64,000 bases of DNA. It comes from Schwartzia succinivorans DSM 10502 (GTDB lineage Bacteria; Bacillota; Negativicutes; Selenomonadales; Selenomonadaceae). Shown here piece by piece: positions 43,734 to 51,531 of the stretch. The first letter of the stretch is position 1, and the number at the start of each line of letters is the position of its first letter. A model generated the notes under the pieces. It ran no database searches, was not told the DNA's origin, and saw nothing but the letters and a program-made list of their open reading frames with translations. The stretch spans positions 1-64,000 of the forward strand of contig NZ_FQUG01000008.1 in assembly GCF_900129225.1 (NCBI RefSeq). Reading direction: 5' to 3'. Both the position numbers and the translations under genes were made by a program.

Positions 43734-46001
43734 TTGACAAAAATAAAGCAGATTCGCAAGCGAAACGGAGACGTTGCTGTATTTGATGTGGAGAAAATTA
43801 CCAACGCCATCCGCAAAGCCAACATGGAATCCACGGACCATACTTTTACGGAGAAGGAGCTGGCGGCACTAACCAAAAATGTTATTGAGCAGGTAGCCGA
43901 CAAGGAAATCCCCGGCGTAGAGTATATCCAGGATGCTGTTGAGCGTGCACTTATCAAGAAGAACTACGCGTCCACAGCAAAGGCTTACATTCTTTACCGC
44001 GCAGCACACACAAGAATCCGCGAGGCAGAGGTTGACCTCATGGATATCTATGACGAGCTGACCTACAAAAACGCGAAGGATGCGGACCTGAAGCGTGAGA
44101 ACGCTAACATTGATGCCGACACTGCAATGGGCACAATGCTGAAATACGGCTCAGAGGGTTCAAAGTATTTCATAACACACCGTATTCTTCCGAAGGATAT
44201 CGCGGCTGCTCACCTGAACGGCGACATTCACATCCATGACATGGATTTCTACATGCTCACGGAAACCTGCTGTCAGATTGACCTTTTGAAGCTGTTCAAG
44301 AACGGCTTTTCTACCGGTCACGGCTGCCTGCGGGAGCCTAACGACATCCGCTCCTATGCGGCGCTCGGCTGTATCGCGATTCAGGCGAACCAGAACGAAA
44401 TGCACGGCGGCCAGTCGATTCCGAACTTCGACTACTCCATGGCTCCGGGCGTAAGAAAGACGTTCAAAAAGCAGTATTTCGCACACCTGGCCGAGTATTT
44501 CTGTGCCATGTTCGGCATGAAGCTTGAGGACGCGACTCTTCTCGCCAAGGAAATCAAAAACCGTATAACACTCGAAATCACACTCGGAAATGTTGATACA
44601 TATAAGCAGAGAGTGATGGAATTTCTGCCGGCACATCAGGCTCGCCACGGTTTCCAGACCATAACGGCTGAAAACGCGGCAAAGGCTCACGATTTTGCTG
44701 TACAGACAGCCATTGCATCCACTGACCACGCTACATATCAGGCAATGGAGGCTTTCATCCACAATCTTAACACGATGAACTCCCGCGCCGGTGCACAGGT
44801 TCCATTCAGCTCCGTAAACTACGGAACGGATACTTCTCCTGAGGCACGCATGGTCATGAAAAATCTGCTCAAGGCTACATCAGCAGGTCTCGGTGAGGGT
44901 GAAACCCCGATTTTCCCTGTCCAGATTTTCAAGGTCAAGGAGGGTGTCAACTACAATCCGGGAGACCCGAATTACGATATTTTCCAGGAGGCAATCAAGA
45001 CAAGCGCAAAGCGGCTGTTCCCGAATTTCAGCTTCCTTGATGCTCCCTTCAATAAACAGTATTATCACGCAGGGAACTACGACTCCGAGGTGGCGTACAT
45101 GGGCTGCCGCACGCGAGTCATGGGCAACGTCTACGACCCGAACCGTGAGGTCACAAGCGGCCGCGGAAACCTAAGCTTTACAAGCGTAAATCTTCCGCGT
45201 CTTGCCATCGAAGCAAAGGGCGACCTTGACGAGTTCTACAAGGGTCTTGATGAAATGACGGACCTCATCATACGCCAGCTTCTGCACCGCTTTAAGATTC
45301 AGTGCTCGAAGAAATGCAGAAACTATCCGTTCCTCATGGGACAGGGCGTATGGATTGATTCCGAAAAGCTCGGGCCTGATGATTCAGTCGCTGAGATTCT
45401 GAAGCACGGTACGCTTACCATGGGCTTCATCGGTCTCGCAGAATGTCTCACAGCACTCATTGGAAAGCATCACGGCGAATCCGATAAGGCTCAGCGCCTC
45501 GGTCTCGCTATCGTCAGCCACATGCGCAAGCGTATGGACGAGGAATCAAAGCGCACAGGACTGAATTTCGGTCTTATCGCAACTCCTGCAGAGGGACTTT
45601 CCGGACGCTTCCTGCGTATTGACCGCCAGCGTTACGGCAAAATCAAGGGCGTAACGGACCGCGCTTACTACACAAACAGCTTCCATGTCCCTGTGTATTT
45701 CCCGATTGCGGCTGCGAAGAAAATCCAGATTGAAGGACCATACCACAATCTGACAAACGCAGGCCACATCAGCTACGTAGAGATGGACGGAGATCCTTCG
45801 AAGAACCTCAAGGCCTTCGAAGCAATTATCCGCTGCATGCACGATAACGGCATCGGTTACGGCTCCGTAAATCATCCGGTAGACAGAGATCCGGTCTGCG
45901 GCTATAACGGAATTATTGATAATGTATGTCCGCGCTGCGGAAGAAGCGCAGAGGAGCACCATCACCATATAGTCATCCCCCGCGCATCCTGCTGCGACTG
46001 A
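43734..46001 (+). CDS. nrdD: Anaerobic (class III) ribonucleoside-triphosphate reductase, large chain lacking the glycyl-radical loop
   Basis: Reduces ribonucleotides to deoxyribonucleotides without oxygen. An N-terminal ATP-cone (IRKRNGDVAVFDVEKITNAI, residues ~5-95) senses ATP/dATP; the ten-stranded barrel follows with DIHIHDMDFYM, CCQIDLLKLF and QNEMHGGQSIPNFDY. The C-terminus has the zinc-ribbon region (PVCGYNGIIDNVCPRCGR) but then ends in AEEHHHHIVIPRASCCD. The usual glycyl-radical segment (RxxGYL plus tail) is absent; it is encoded by the next gene. The first Cys of the zinc site, often CPVCGY, is D here. The start is TTG at 43734. Repression through NrdR is indicated by the upstream boxes. 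Confidence 0.9.
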   Translation: MTKIKQIRKRNGDVAVFDVEKITNAIRKANMESTDHTFTEKELAALTKNVIEQVADKEIPGVEYIQDAVERALIKKNYASTAKAYILYRAAHTRIREAEVDLMDIYDELTYKNAKDADLKRENANIDADTAMGTMLKYGSEGSKYFITHRILPKDIAAAHLNGDIHIHDMDFYMLTETCCQIDLLKLFKNGFSTGHGCLREPNDIRSYAALGCIAIQANQNEMHGGQSIPNFDYSMAPGVRKTFKKQYFAHLAEYFCAMFGMKLEDATLLAKEIKNRITLEITLGNVDTYKQRVMEFLPAHQARHGFQTITAENAAKAHDFAVQTAIASTDHATYQAMEAFIHNLNTMNSRAGAQVPFSSVNYGTDTSPEARMVMKNLLKATSAGLGEGETPIFPVQIFKVKEGVNYNPGDPNYDIFQEAIKTSAKRLFPNFSFLDAPFNKQYYHAGNYDSEVAYMGCRTRVMGNVYDPNREVTSGRGNLSFTSVNLPRLAIEAKGDLDEFYKGLDEMTDLIIRQLLHRFKIQCSKKCRNYPFLMGQGVWIDSEKLGPDDSVAEILKHGTLTMGFIGLAECLTALIGKHHGESDKAQRLGLAIVSHMRKRMDEESKRTGLNFGLIATPAEGLSGRFLRIDRQRYGKIKGVTDRAYYTNSFHVPVYFPIAAAKKIQIEGPYHNLTNAGHISYVEMDGDPSKNLKAFEAIIRCMHDNGIGYGSVNHPVDRDPVCGYNGIIDNVCPRCGRSAEEHHHHIVIPRASCCD

Positions 46002-46027
46002 AAATAAAATTGAAAGGAAGGACTCTA

Positions 46028-46318
46028 ATGAACGTAAACGGAATTGAAGTAACAATAAAGGGTATTGACGATATTTCTGAAAAAGAAATTCTTACATATA
46101 TGAACTACATTGAAGAGCAGAACATCGGAGAAACTCTCGAATCTCTCGAAATCTCCGGCGCTCCCGACGGAAATGTAGCCCTCGACTACACGCTCCGTCC
46201 GCAGGAGTTTGAGCGTATCCGCCGTATAACCGGATACCTCGTTGGAACCATCGACCGCTGGAACAACGCCAAGCGTGCCGAGGAGCATGACCGTGTAAAG
46301 CACAGTCTCATGCACTGA
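46028..46318 (+). CDS. Stand-alone glycyl-radical domain subunit of the anaerobic ribonucleotide reductase
   Basis: A 96-residue protein in two parts. Residues ~1-57 (NVNGIEVTIKGIDDISEKEI onward) match nothing I recognise and are predicted to be a small alpha/beta domain. Residues ~58-94 read FERIRRITGYLVGTIDRWNN then AKRAEEHDRVKH, which is the C-terminal glycyl-radical loop normally found at the end of NrdD; Gly of ITGYL would carry the radical. An own ribosome binding site (AAGGAAGG) precedes the ATG, 26 bases after the large-chain stop. It is therefore inferred to dock on the large chain and be activated by NrdG, in the manner that YfiD/GrcA complements pyruvate formate-lyase. Confidence 0.85.
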   Translation: MNVNGIEVTIKGIDDISEKEILTYMNYIEEQNIGETLESLEISGAPDGNVALDYTLRPQEFERIRRITGYLVGTIDRWNNAKRAEEHDRVKHSLMH

Positions 46319-46391
46319 TTTTGCCAACCACTCTCCCCTCTATAGAACTTGCAATGGATTTTGGCAATCTTTGATTCCAAAACCGACGCAC

Positions 46392-46421
46392 AAGGCCTTT
46401 CCCAAGCATTGGAAAGGCCTT
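46392..46421 (+). terminator. Terminator between the radical-domain gene and nrdG
   Basis: 11-bp perfect stem AAGGCCTTTCC / GGAAAGGCCTT with an 8-base loop, followed by CCTTTTT. nrdG therefore depends on readthrough or on an unseen promoter. Confidence 0.85.
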
Positions 46422-46466
46422 CCTTTTTGAACAAAACGAAACACCCGAACCATTGGAGGCAAGATT

Positions 46467-46967
46467 ATGAAGCTACGTATTGCCGGCATCGTCGATGATT
46501 CGATTGTCGATGGAGAAGGCTATCGCTTTACCGTATTCACACAGGGTTGTCCGCATCACTGCGAGGGCTGCCATAACCCCGAAACCTGGGACCCTCAGGG
46601 GGGCCGCATTGAGGATACAGATAAACTTCTTTCCGAAATTCTGCAAAATCCGCTGCTTCAGGGAGTCACCTTCAGCGGCGGCGAGCCATTTGCTCAGGCT
46701 GCTCCTCTCGCGGAGCTTGCAAAAAAGATACATTCTCACGGGCTGGACATCTGGAGCTACACAGGCTATACCTACGAAAAACTCTGTTCCTCCGATGACC
46801 CTGCTGTCCATGCGCTTCTTGACGAGCTGGACGTTCTTGTGGACGGCCCCTTCGTGCTTTCGCAAAAGGACCTTACTCTGGAATTCCGCGGCTCAAAAAA
46901 TCAGCGCGTAATCGACATGAACGCAACGAGAAAAGAAGGCCGTATCGTACTGAAATACAATGACTGA
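46467..46967 (+). CDS. nrdG: Anaerobic ribonucleoside-triphosphate reductase activating protein
   Basis: Radical-SAM enzyme that makes the glycyl radical on the class III reductase using S-adenosylmethionine and a [4Fe-4S] cluster. The CxxxCxxC cluster motif is CPHHCEGC (residues ~28-35), followed by HNPETWD, the SAM-binding GGEPF motif (SGGEPFAQ) and DGPFVLSQKDLTLEFRGSKN, all standard for NrdG. At 166 residues the length is typical. GGAGG precedes the ATG. In this genome its substrate glycine is predicted to sit on the separate 96-residue subunit, so NrdG must recognise that protein or the assembled complex. Confidence 0.93.
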   Translation: MKLRIAGIVDDSIVDGEGYRFTVFTQGCPHHCEGCHNPETWDPQGGRIEDTDKLLSEILQNPLLQGVTFSGGEPFAQAAPLAELAKKIHSHGLDIWSYTGYTYEKLCSSDDPAVHALLDELDVLVDGPFVLSQKDLTLEFRGSKNQRVIDMNATRKEGRIVLKYND

Positions 46968-47023
46968 TTTGGAAGACGCCCTTATCTGTGCTAAAATGAA
47001 GTGACACGAAAGGAGGCGCGCCA

Positions 47024-47671
47024 ATGATTCCATTACAGGCAATTGCGATAGCAGGCGTTGTGCTTTTGATATTCATAGCCCATCGTTTATGCCCGGACCG
47101 CAAAATATTTGCCCTTTTCACCGTAATTATACTGACAGCCTCCGGTGCGCTCTTTTTCTACAGTGCAAAGCCGGTGGAGCCTGAGCCTATGAGCGCGGAG
47201 GAACGCGCCGAGCTTGCTGTCCAGCAGGAGCTTGTGGCTGACTGGTTCGCTTCCTATCAGTTTTACCTTGAGCGCCTGGACAGAAACTGGCAGAAATATC
47301 ACCGCATACTCTCGGATTTCGAGGCTGATGTAATAAGCATACAGATTGCAAGGTCACGTCTGATTCACCTTGAGGAAAGCTCCCGTGCTCTCGCCGTAGA
47401 GGTAGAAAAGCTTGAGCCTCCCAACGGGCTGCACGCAGAAAATTACGACCTGGCAGCTTCTATTTTCATAAAGGTCAGAAGCTACGCACAGGCACAGCAC
47501 CATGCAATTTCCGCAACGGCGCAGGCTGCTGACCCTGAGACAATGCCCACTGACATTCAGGAGGAGCAGAGCCGCCGGCTTCGTGAGACCATGATACGGG
47601 AATCACCTGCAGGACTTTTCACAGGCGCGGAGCTTGCCGCCCTCAGAGACCATGTCTCCATCAAGGAATGA
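47024..47671 (+). CDS. Hypothetical membrane protein with two N-terminal transmembrane helices
   Basis: No family recognised. The first ~50 residues contain two hydrophobic helices (AIAIAGVVLLIFIAHRL and IFALFTVIILTASGALFFY). The rest (~55-215) is hydrophilic, helical and charged, with coiled-coil-like character (EERAELAVQQELVADWF, SRLIHLEESSRALAVEVEKL). It probably sits in the inner membrane with its C-terminal domain on one side as a helical bundle. AAAGGAGG precedes the ATG. It follows nrdG by 56 bp and precedes yigZ by 9 bp, so yigZ is likely cotranscribed; no functional link is evident. Confidence 0.75.
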   Translation: MIPLQAIAIAGVVLLIFIAHRLCPDRKIFALFTVIILTASGALFFYSAKPVEPEPMSAEERAELAVQQELVADWFASYQFYLERLDRNWQKYHRILSDFEADVISIQIARSRLIHLEESSRALAVEVEKLEPPNGLHAENYDLAASIFIKVRSYAQAQHHAISATAQAADPETMPTDIQEEQSRRLRETMIRESPAGLFTGAELAALRDHVSIKE

Positions 47672-47680
47672 GGAGCTTTT

Positions 47681-48304
47681 ATGATACGTACCATCACAGA
47701 GGGAAGCACAGCGGAGTTCACTGTTCAGCGTTCCCGTTTCATTGCCTGTACTGCCTCCGTAAAGACCGAGGAAGAGGCACAGGCATTTTTGACCGCACAG
47801 AAAAAGAAATATTATGATGCACGCCATCACTGCTCCGCCTGGATTCTTGGCCGCGACGGCGCAAAGCAGAAGGCCTCTGATGACGGAGAGCCCAGCGGTA
47901 CCGCAGGCGCGCCGATCCTTGATATCCTGAAGCACGGCGGCTTTACTGATTCCATTATTGTCGTCACCAGATATTTCGGTGGCATAAAGCTTGGCACCGG
48001 CGGTCTTACCAGAGCCTACGGACATGCCGCACAGCTTGGCATCGAAGCCGCAAAAACGGCTAAGGTCATGACCATGGAACGTGTCACCGTTCGCATCGCC
48101 TATCCGCTTCTCGGCGCGGTAGAGAACGAACTCCGCCAAAGCGGCATACGCATAGAGGATTCCTCCTACGCGGAGGATGTAACCCTTACACTTCTTTTGA
48201 CAGAGGAGCAGCAGGCTCCCTTCCGCCAAAAGCTCGCGGACCTCACAGCAGGACAGGCAGAGCTTACGGAAGATGGAATGCAGGAGGTACTTCTCCCCGA
48301 ATAA
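47681..48304 (+). CDS. yigZ: YigZ/IMPACT-family protein
   Basis: A two-domain protein of the YigZ/IMPACT (UPF0029) family. The N-terminal UPF0029 fold is marked by RHHCSAWILG, SDDGEPSGTAGAPIL and VVTRYFGGIKLGTGGL, all strongly conserved family motifs, and the C-terminal ~60 residues match the DUF1949-type ferredoxin-like domain. Length (207) is typical. Bacterial members are thought to bind RNA or ribosomes and some have been linked to translation control; the exact role is not settled. The ATG is preceded by GAGGAG; a terminator directly follows the stop. Confidence 0.9.
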   Translation: MIRTITEGSTAEFTVQRSRFIACTASVKTEEEAQAFLTAQKKKYYDARHHCSAWILGRDGAKQKASDDGEPSGTAGAPILDILKHGGFTDSIIVVTRYFGGIKLGTGGLTRAYGHAAQLGIEAAKTAKVMTMERVTVRIAYPLLGAVENELRQSGIRIEDSSYAEDVTLTLLLTEEQQAPFRQKLADLTAGQAELTEDGMQEVLLPE

Positions 48305-48342
48305 AAACGCTGCGCACAAGATTTTCCTGTACGCAGCGTTTT
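48304..48342 (+). terminator. Terminator of yigZ
   Basis: 11-bp stem AAAACGCTGCG / CGCAGCGTTTT with a 17-base loop, followed by TT, overlapping the yigZ stop. Confidence 0.85.
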
Positions 48343-48356
48343 TTATGACAAATCTT

Positions 48357-48403
48357 ATCCTATTCCCCAAACTTTTATTTTTCAGGTTTTTGGGGAATAG
48401 GAT
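48357..48403. repeat. CCCCAAA palindrome, copy A
   Basis: ATCCTATTCCCCAAAC arm, loop TTTTATTTTTCAG, GTTTTTGGGGAATAGGAT arm: about a 16-bp stem. It lies between the yigZ terminator and the stop of the second DUF4143-type ATPase gene. Confidence 0.85.
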
Positions 48404-48443
48404 TTTTATTTTATTTAAAAAGACCTGTAAAACAGCATGTAAA

Positions 48444-49661
48444 TCATGCCTTTTCCAAGGCATATTCATCCAGCAAAAAATCAAGCATGTTCATCTTTTT
48501 GTACCCATTCCCCAAATCAGTAAACGGATCATCATCCATAGTAATGACAATTTTCTTGTACCCGTCGTCCAGTTTGCGGAAGGAACTGACTTCTCTTTCC
48601 CGAGTTTTTTCGTCAATCAATGTGTACGAAACCTGTATATAGTAGGTATCCTTCATATTTCTTGCAATGAAATCAATCTCTTTTTGTTCATTCCTGCCAA
48701 TATCTACTATGTATCCTCTGTGCAGCAGTTCTGTATATACGATATTTTCTATGGTATGGGTAGGCTCTATCTGTCGGAAGTTCAGAAAAGCATTGCGAAG
48801 CCCTATATCAACTGCGTAATATTTGTACAGAGTTTTCAGGTAAGCCTTGCCTTTAATATCATATCTGTCCGCCCGATAAAACAGGAACGAATCACAAAGA
48901 TTTTCTATGTAGCTTCCAACTGTCTTGTGGTCAACTGTCGCATGTCCGTTACTTCTGAGCGTATCTGTTATCTTACGGCTGGATACATAGGCTCCGATGC
49001 TCGAACACAGTAAGCTCAAAAGCGCCTGCAGTACTTCTTTGTTGCGGATACCATAGCGCTCGACAATATCGTCAATAACAACGGTTTCAGCTATAGTACG
49101 CAAATATTCTGCTTTCTGCATTGGTTCAGGTTCCTGCAAAAGATATGGCATGCCGCCGTACATCATGTAATCATTAAAGGCTTTACGCTTATCTCCCTGA
49201 CAGTAGCTGTAATATTCGCTGAAGCTCAGCGGAAACATTTTAAGCTCTATCCCTCGCCCACGAAACCTTGTGTTTATGTCCGTCGACAAAAACTTTGAGT
49301 TCGAACCGGTTATATATACATCACAGTCAAAATCACGTTTGATGCCGTTTACAACATCCTCAAAGTTTTCTACCAGCTGAATCTCATCCAAAAATATATA
49401 GCAGCGGCCCTTTCCCTGCATCTGCTGCGCAAGGTATTTATAAAGTGCTGCCGGCTCTTTCAAGTCTGCATTTTTTATGTTGTCGATTGCGACCTTGATG
49501 ATATGGTCAGCCGGTATTCCATCTTCCAGCAGCCGTTTATGGTATAAATCAAAGAGAAGTGTCGATTTTCCACAGCGTCTGATACCTGTTATAATTTTCA
49601 CTAAATCTTTATCTTTATGTTTGTAAAGACGCTCCAAATATAAATCGCGGTTAAGTATCAT
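48444..49661 (-). CDS. DUF4143-type AAA ATPase (AAA_14) 2
   Basis: A 405-residue P-loop ATPase of the same general class as the one at 41983 but of a different subfamily. Walker A IITGIRRCGKST (~residue 23-34), Walker B CYIFLDEIQ (~90), sensor VYITGSNS, followed by a winged-helix-like middle and a C-terminal DUF4143-type domain (EIDFIARNMKDTYYIQVSY), in which the usual nuclease-like E-V-K triad appears as QVS. The function of the family is unknown. It has AGGAGG before the ATG. Palindrome copies lie immediately outside both ends, suggesting a mobile or recombining cassette. Confidence 0.85.
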   Translation of the reverse strand: MILNRDLYLERLYKHKDKDLVKIITGIRRCGKSTLLFDLYHKRLLEDGIPADHIIKVAIDNIKNADLKEPAALYKYLAQQMQGKGRCYIFLDEIQLVENFEDVVNGIKRDFDCDVYITGSNSKFLSTDINTRFRGRGIELKMFPLSFSEYYSYCQGDKRKAFNDYMMYGGMPYLLQEPEPMQKAEYLRTIAETVVIDDIVERYGIRNKEVLQALLSLLCSSIGAYVSSRKITDTLRSNGHATVDHKTVGSYIENLCDSFLFYRADRYDIKGKAYLKTLYKYYAVDIGLRNAFLNFRQIEPTHTIENIVYTELLHRGYIVDIGRNEQKEIDFIARNMKDTYYIQVSYTLIDEKTREREVSSFRKLDDGYKKIVITMDDDPFTDLGNGYKKMNMLDFLLDEYALEKA

Positions 49662-49685
49662 GTTTCCACCTCCTCTTCATAAGTA

Positions 49686-49732
49686 TATTCCCCAAAAATC
49701 CTTTTTTCAAGTTTTTGGGGAATAGGATTTTT
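49686..49732. repeat. CCCCAAA palindrome, copy B
   Basis: TATTCCCCAAAAATCC ... GTTTTTGGGGAATAGGATTTTT; the outer five bases of the left arm are missing compared with copy A. It lies in the 5' leader of the ATPase gene. Confidence 0.8.
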
Positions 49733-49765
49733 GGTTTCAAGCGTTTGTCCTTCCATACATATCAA

Positions 49766-49804
49766 AAAGGCACTATGCACAGGGATTCTGTACATAGTGC
49801 CTTT
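49766..49804 (-). terminator. Terminator of the suf operon
   Basis: 12-bp stem AAAGGCACTATG / CATAGTGCCTTT with a CACAGGGATTCTGTA loop, then T-rich sequence on the minus strand. Confidence 0.8.
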
Positions 49805-49822
49805 AGCATTTTATGTCGTAAA

Positions 49823-49870
49823 TCTATTCCCCAAACTTTTATTTTTCAGGTTTTTGGGGAATAGAATTTT
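49823..49870. repeat. CCCCAAA palindrome, copy C
   Basis: TCTATTCCCCAAACTTTTAT ... TTTGGGGAATAGAATTTT, nearly identical to copy A including the loop. It overlaps the last bases of sufU and lies between that gene and the operon terminator. Confidence 0.85.
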
Positions 49871-50303
49871 ATTCCTTTTTCTCCTCCAGCGCGTTATCCA
49901 GCGTGTGCCATGAAAGCACGGCGCATTTCACGCGGGCAGGAAGGTTTGAGATGTTCTTAAGGGCTATGGCATCCCCAAGGTCCTCAAGCGCATCATCATC
50001 CGTAATGTCGCCTTTTATCATGCCGAGGAACATTTCCGAAAGACGCTTTGCCTCGTCCACGGATTCCCCCTTGATAAGGTCAATCATCATTGACGTGGAG
50101 GCCTGTGATATGGCACAGCCCACACCCGTGAATGACGCGTCCTTTACAACGCCGTTCTCCACCTCAAGCTCCAGCGTGATTTCATCGCCGCAGCTTGGAT
50201 TGCGGCCTTTAAGCGTTACCGTCGGTGAGGCGAGATGATGCCTGTTCTCGGGATTTCTGCTCTCCTCTGCGATAAGCTCAGTATATATATTTTCAAGCCC
50301 CAA
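49869..50303 (-). CDS. sufU: SufU-type iron-sulfur cluster assembly protein
   Basis: Zinc-dependent sulfurtransferase partner of SufS. The three family cysteines are seen in NPSCGDEI, VGCAISQAS and VKCAVLSWHTL (the last two with the catalytic/zinc role), plus the SufU-specific insertion region (LIKGESVDEAKRLSEMF). The 144-residue length is typical. It starts at TTG (50303), 9 bases after GGGAGG, overlapping the end of sufS by 11 bases, so translation is coupled to it. In firmicutes SufU accepts sulfur from SufS rather than acting as the IscU scaffold. Confidence 0.92.
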   Translation of the reverse strand: MGLENIYTELIAEESRNPENRHHLASPTVTLKGRNPSCGDEITLELEVENGVVKDASFTGVGCAISQASTSMMIDLIKGESVDEAKRLSEMFLGMIKGDITDDDALEDLGDAIALKNISNLPARVKCAVLSWHTLDNALEEKKE

Positions 50304-51531
50304 GGTGCATGACCTCCCTTACTTTTTTGAGTGCCTCAACCCAGCGGTCTACGTCCTCTCTGGTGTTGTAGAAATAGAAGCTTGCGCGGCAGGTTGCGTT
50401 CTGTCCCAGGTACCGCATAAGCGGCTGAGCGCAGTGATGTCCCGCACGGACGGCCACCCCCTCCGCGTCAAGAATCGTCGCCACGTCATGGGGATGGACG
50501 TCCTTCACATTGAAGGTAATGATGCCTGTCTTATTGTCACGCTTCGTATCGCAGCCGTAAAGCTCAATAAACGGCAGCTCCCGGAGCTGCGGCAGGGCGT
50601 AGTCAACCAAATCCTTTTCAATCGCCGTAATGCGGTCAAAGGTGAGTTTTTCGAGATAATCAACAGCTGCAGTAAGTCCTGCGGCCCCTCCCACATTCTG
50701 CGTTCCTGCTTCAAATTTAGCAGGAAGCTCGGCGTAGGTAGTCGTCTGTTCCTCTACATACTCAATCATATCTCCGCCCATGAGGAACGGCGGCATGGCG
50801 TCAAGAAGCTTTTCCTTTCCGTAAAGAACACCGATTCCCATAGGCGACAGCATTTTATGTCCCGAAAAAGCGAAGAAGTCCGCGTCAATTGCCTGAACAT
50901 CAACCGCCATGTGAGCAACGCTCTGGGAGCCGTCAACCACTACAACAGCGCCCACGCTGTGTGCCTTGTCGGCAACCTCCTTTACAGGGTTTACAAGGCC
51001 CAGGACATTAGATACCTGCGTAACCGCAACCAGCTTTGTTTTTTCCGTAATCTTCGTCTGTATATCTTCCTCGGACAGGTTTCCGTCCTCTTCAAGGTAG
51101 ATATATTTCAGCACAGCGCCCTTTGCGTGGGCAACATGCTGCCACGGTACAAGGTTGCTGTGATGCTCGGAAATCGTTATTACGATTTCGTCGCCCTCCT
51201 TGATATTCGAAAGCCCATAGCTGTACGCGATGAGATTCAGCGCCTCTGTGGCATTTTTCGTGAAAATAATCTCATTTGATTTTTTCGCGTTGATAAACTT
51301 ACGCACGCGCTCACGTGCATTTTCGTATATATCCGTAGCCTCAACGGAGAGAGCGTATGCTCCGCGGTGAGGGTTCGCGTTGCAGCCGCCGTAGTAGCCG
51401 CATACGGCATGAATCATGCTCTCCGGCTTCTGTGTTGTCGCGCCGTTGTCGAGATAGACAATGGGTTTGCCGTTCATATTCTGTGCCAGAAGAGGAAAAT
51501 CCTTGCGAAATTCCTGTGCATCATTTATCAT
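50293..51531 (-). CDS. sufS: Cysteine desulfurase SufS
   Basis: PLP enzyme that mobilises sulfur from cysteine as a Cys-bound persulfide. The PLP lysine lies in FFAFSGHKMLSPMGIG, the Asp-containing VDGSQSVAHM and the catalytic Cys in RAGHHCAQPLM. LDNGATTQKP near the N-terminus is typical of group II (SufS/CsdA) enzymes. The start is ATG 51531, 9 bases after AGGGAG; an upstream TTG at 51537 is too near the ribosome binding site. It overlaps the end of sufD by 11 bases. Length (412) is standard. Confidence 0.95.
   Translation of the reverse strand: MINDAQEFRKDFPLLAQNMNGKPIVYLDNGATTQKPESMIHAVCGYYGGCNANPHRGAYALSVEATDIYENARERVRKFINAKKSNEIIFTKNATEALNLIAYSYGLSNIKEGDEIVITISEHHSNLVPWQHVAHAKGAVLKYIYLEEDGNLSEEDIQTKITEKTKLVAVTQVSNVLGLVNPVKEVADKAHSVGAVVVVDGSQSVAHMAVDVQAIDADFFAFSGHKMLSPMGIGVLYGKEKLLDAMPPFLMGGDMIEYVEEQTTTYAELPAKFEAGTQNVGGAAGLTAAVDYLEKLTFDRITAIEKDLVDYALPQLRELPFIELYGCDTKRDNKTGIITFNVKDVHPHDVATILDAEGVAVRAGHHCAQPLMRYLGQNATCRASFYFYNTREDVDRWVEALKKVREVMHLGA

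Noticed and set aside
45926-46027. Longer version of the 96-residue radical-domain protein (130 codons)
   Set aside because: The extra 34 codons lie in the end of nrdD in another frame; the ATG at 46028 has AAGGAAGG at correct spacing.
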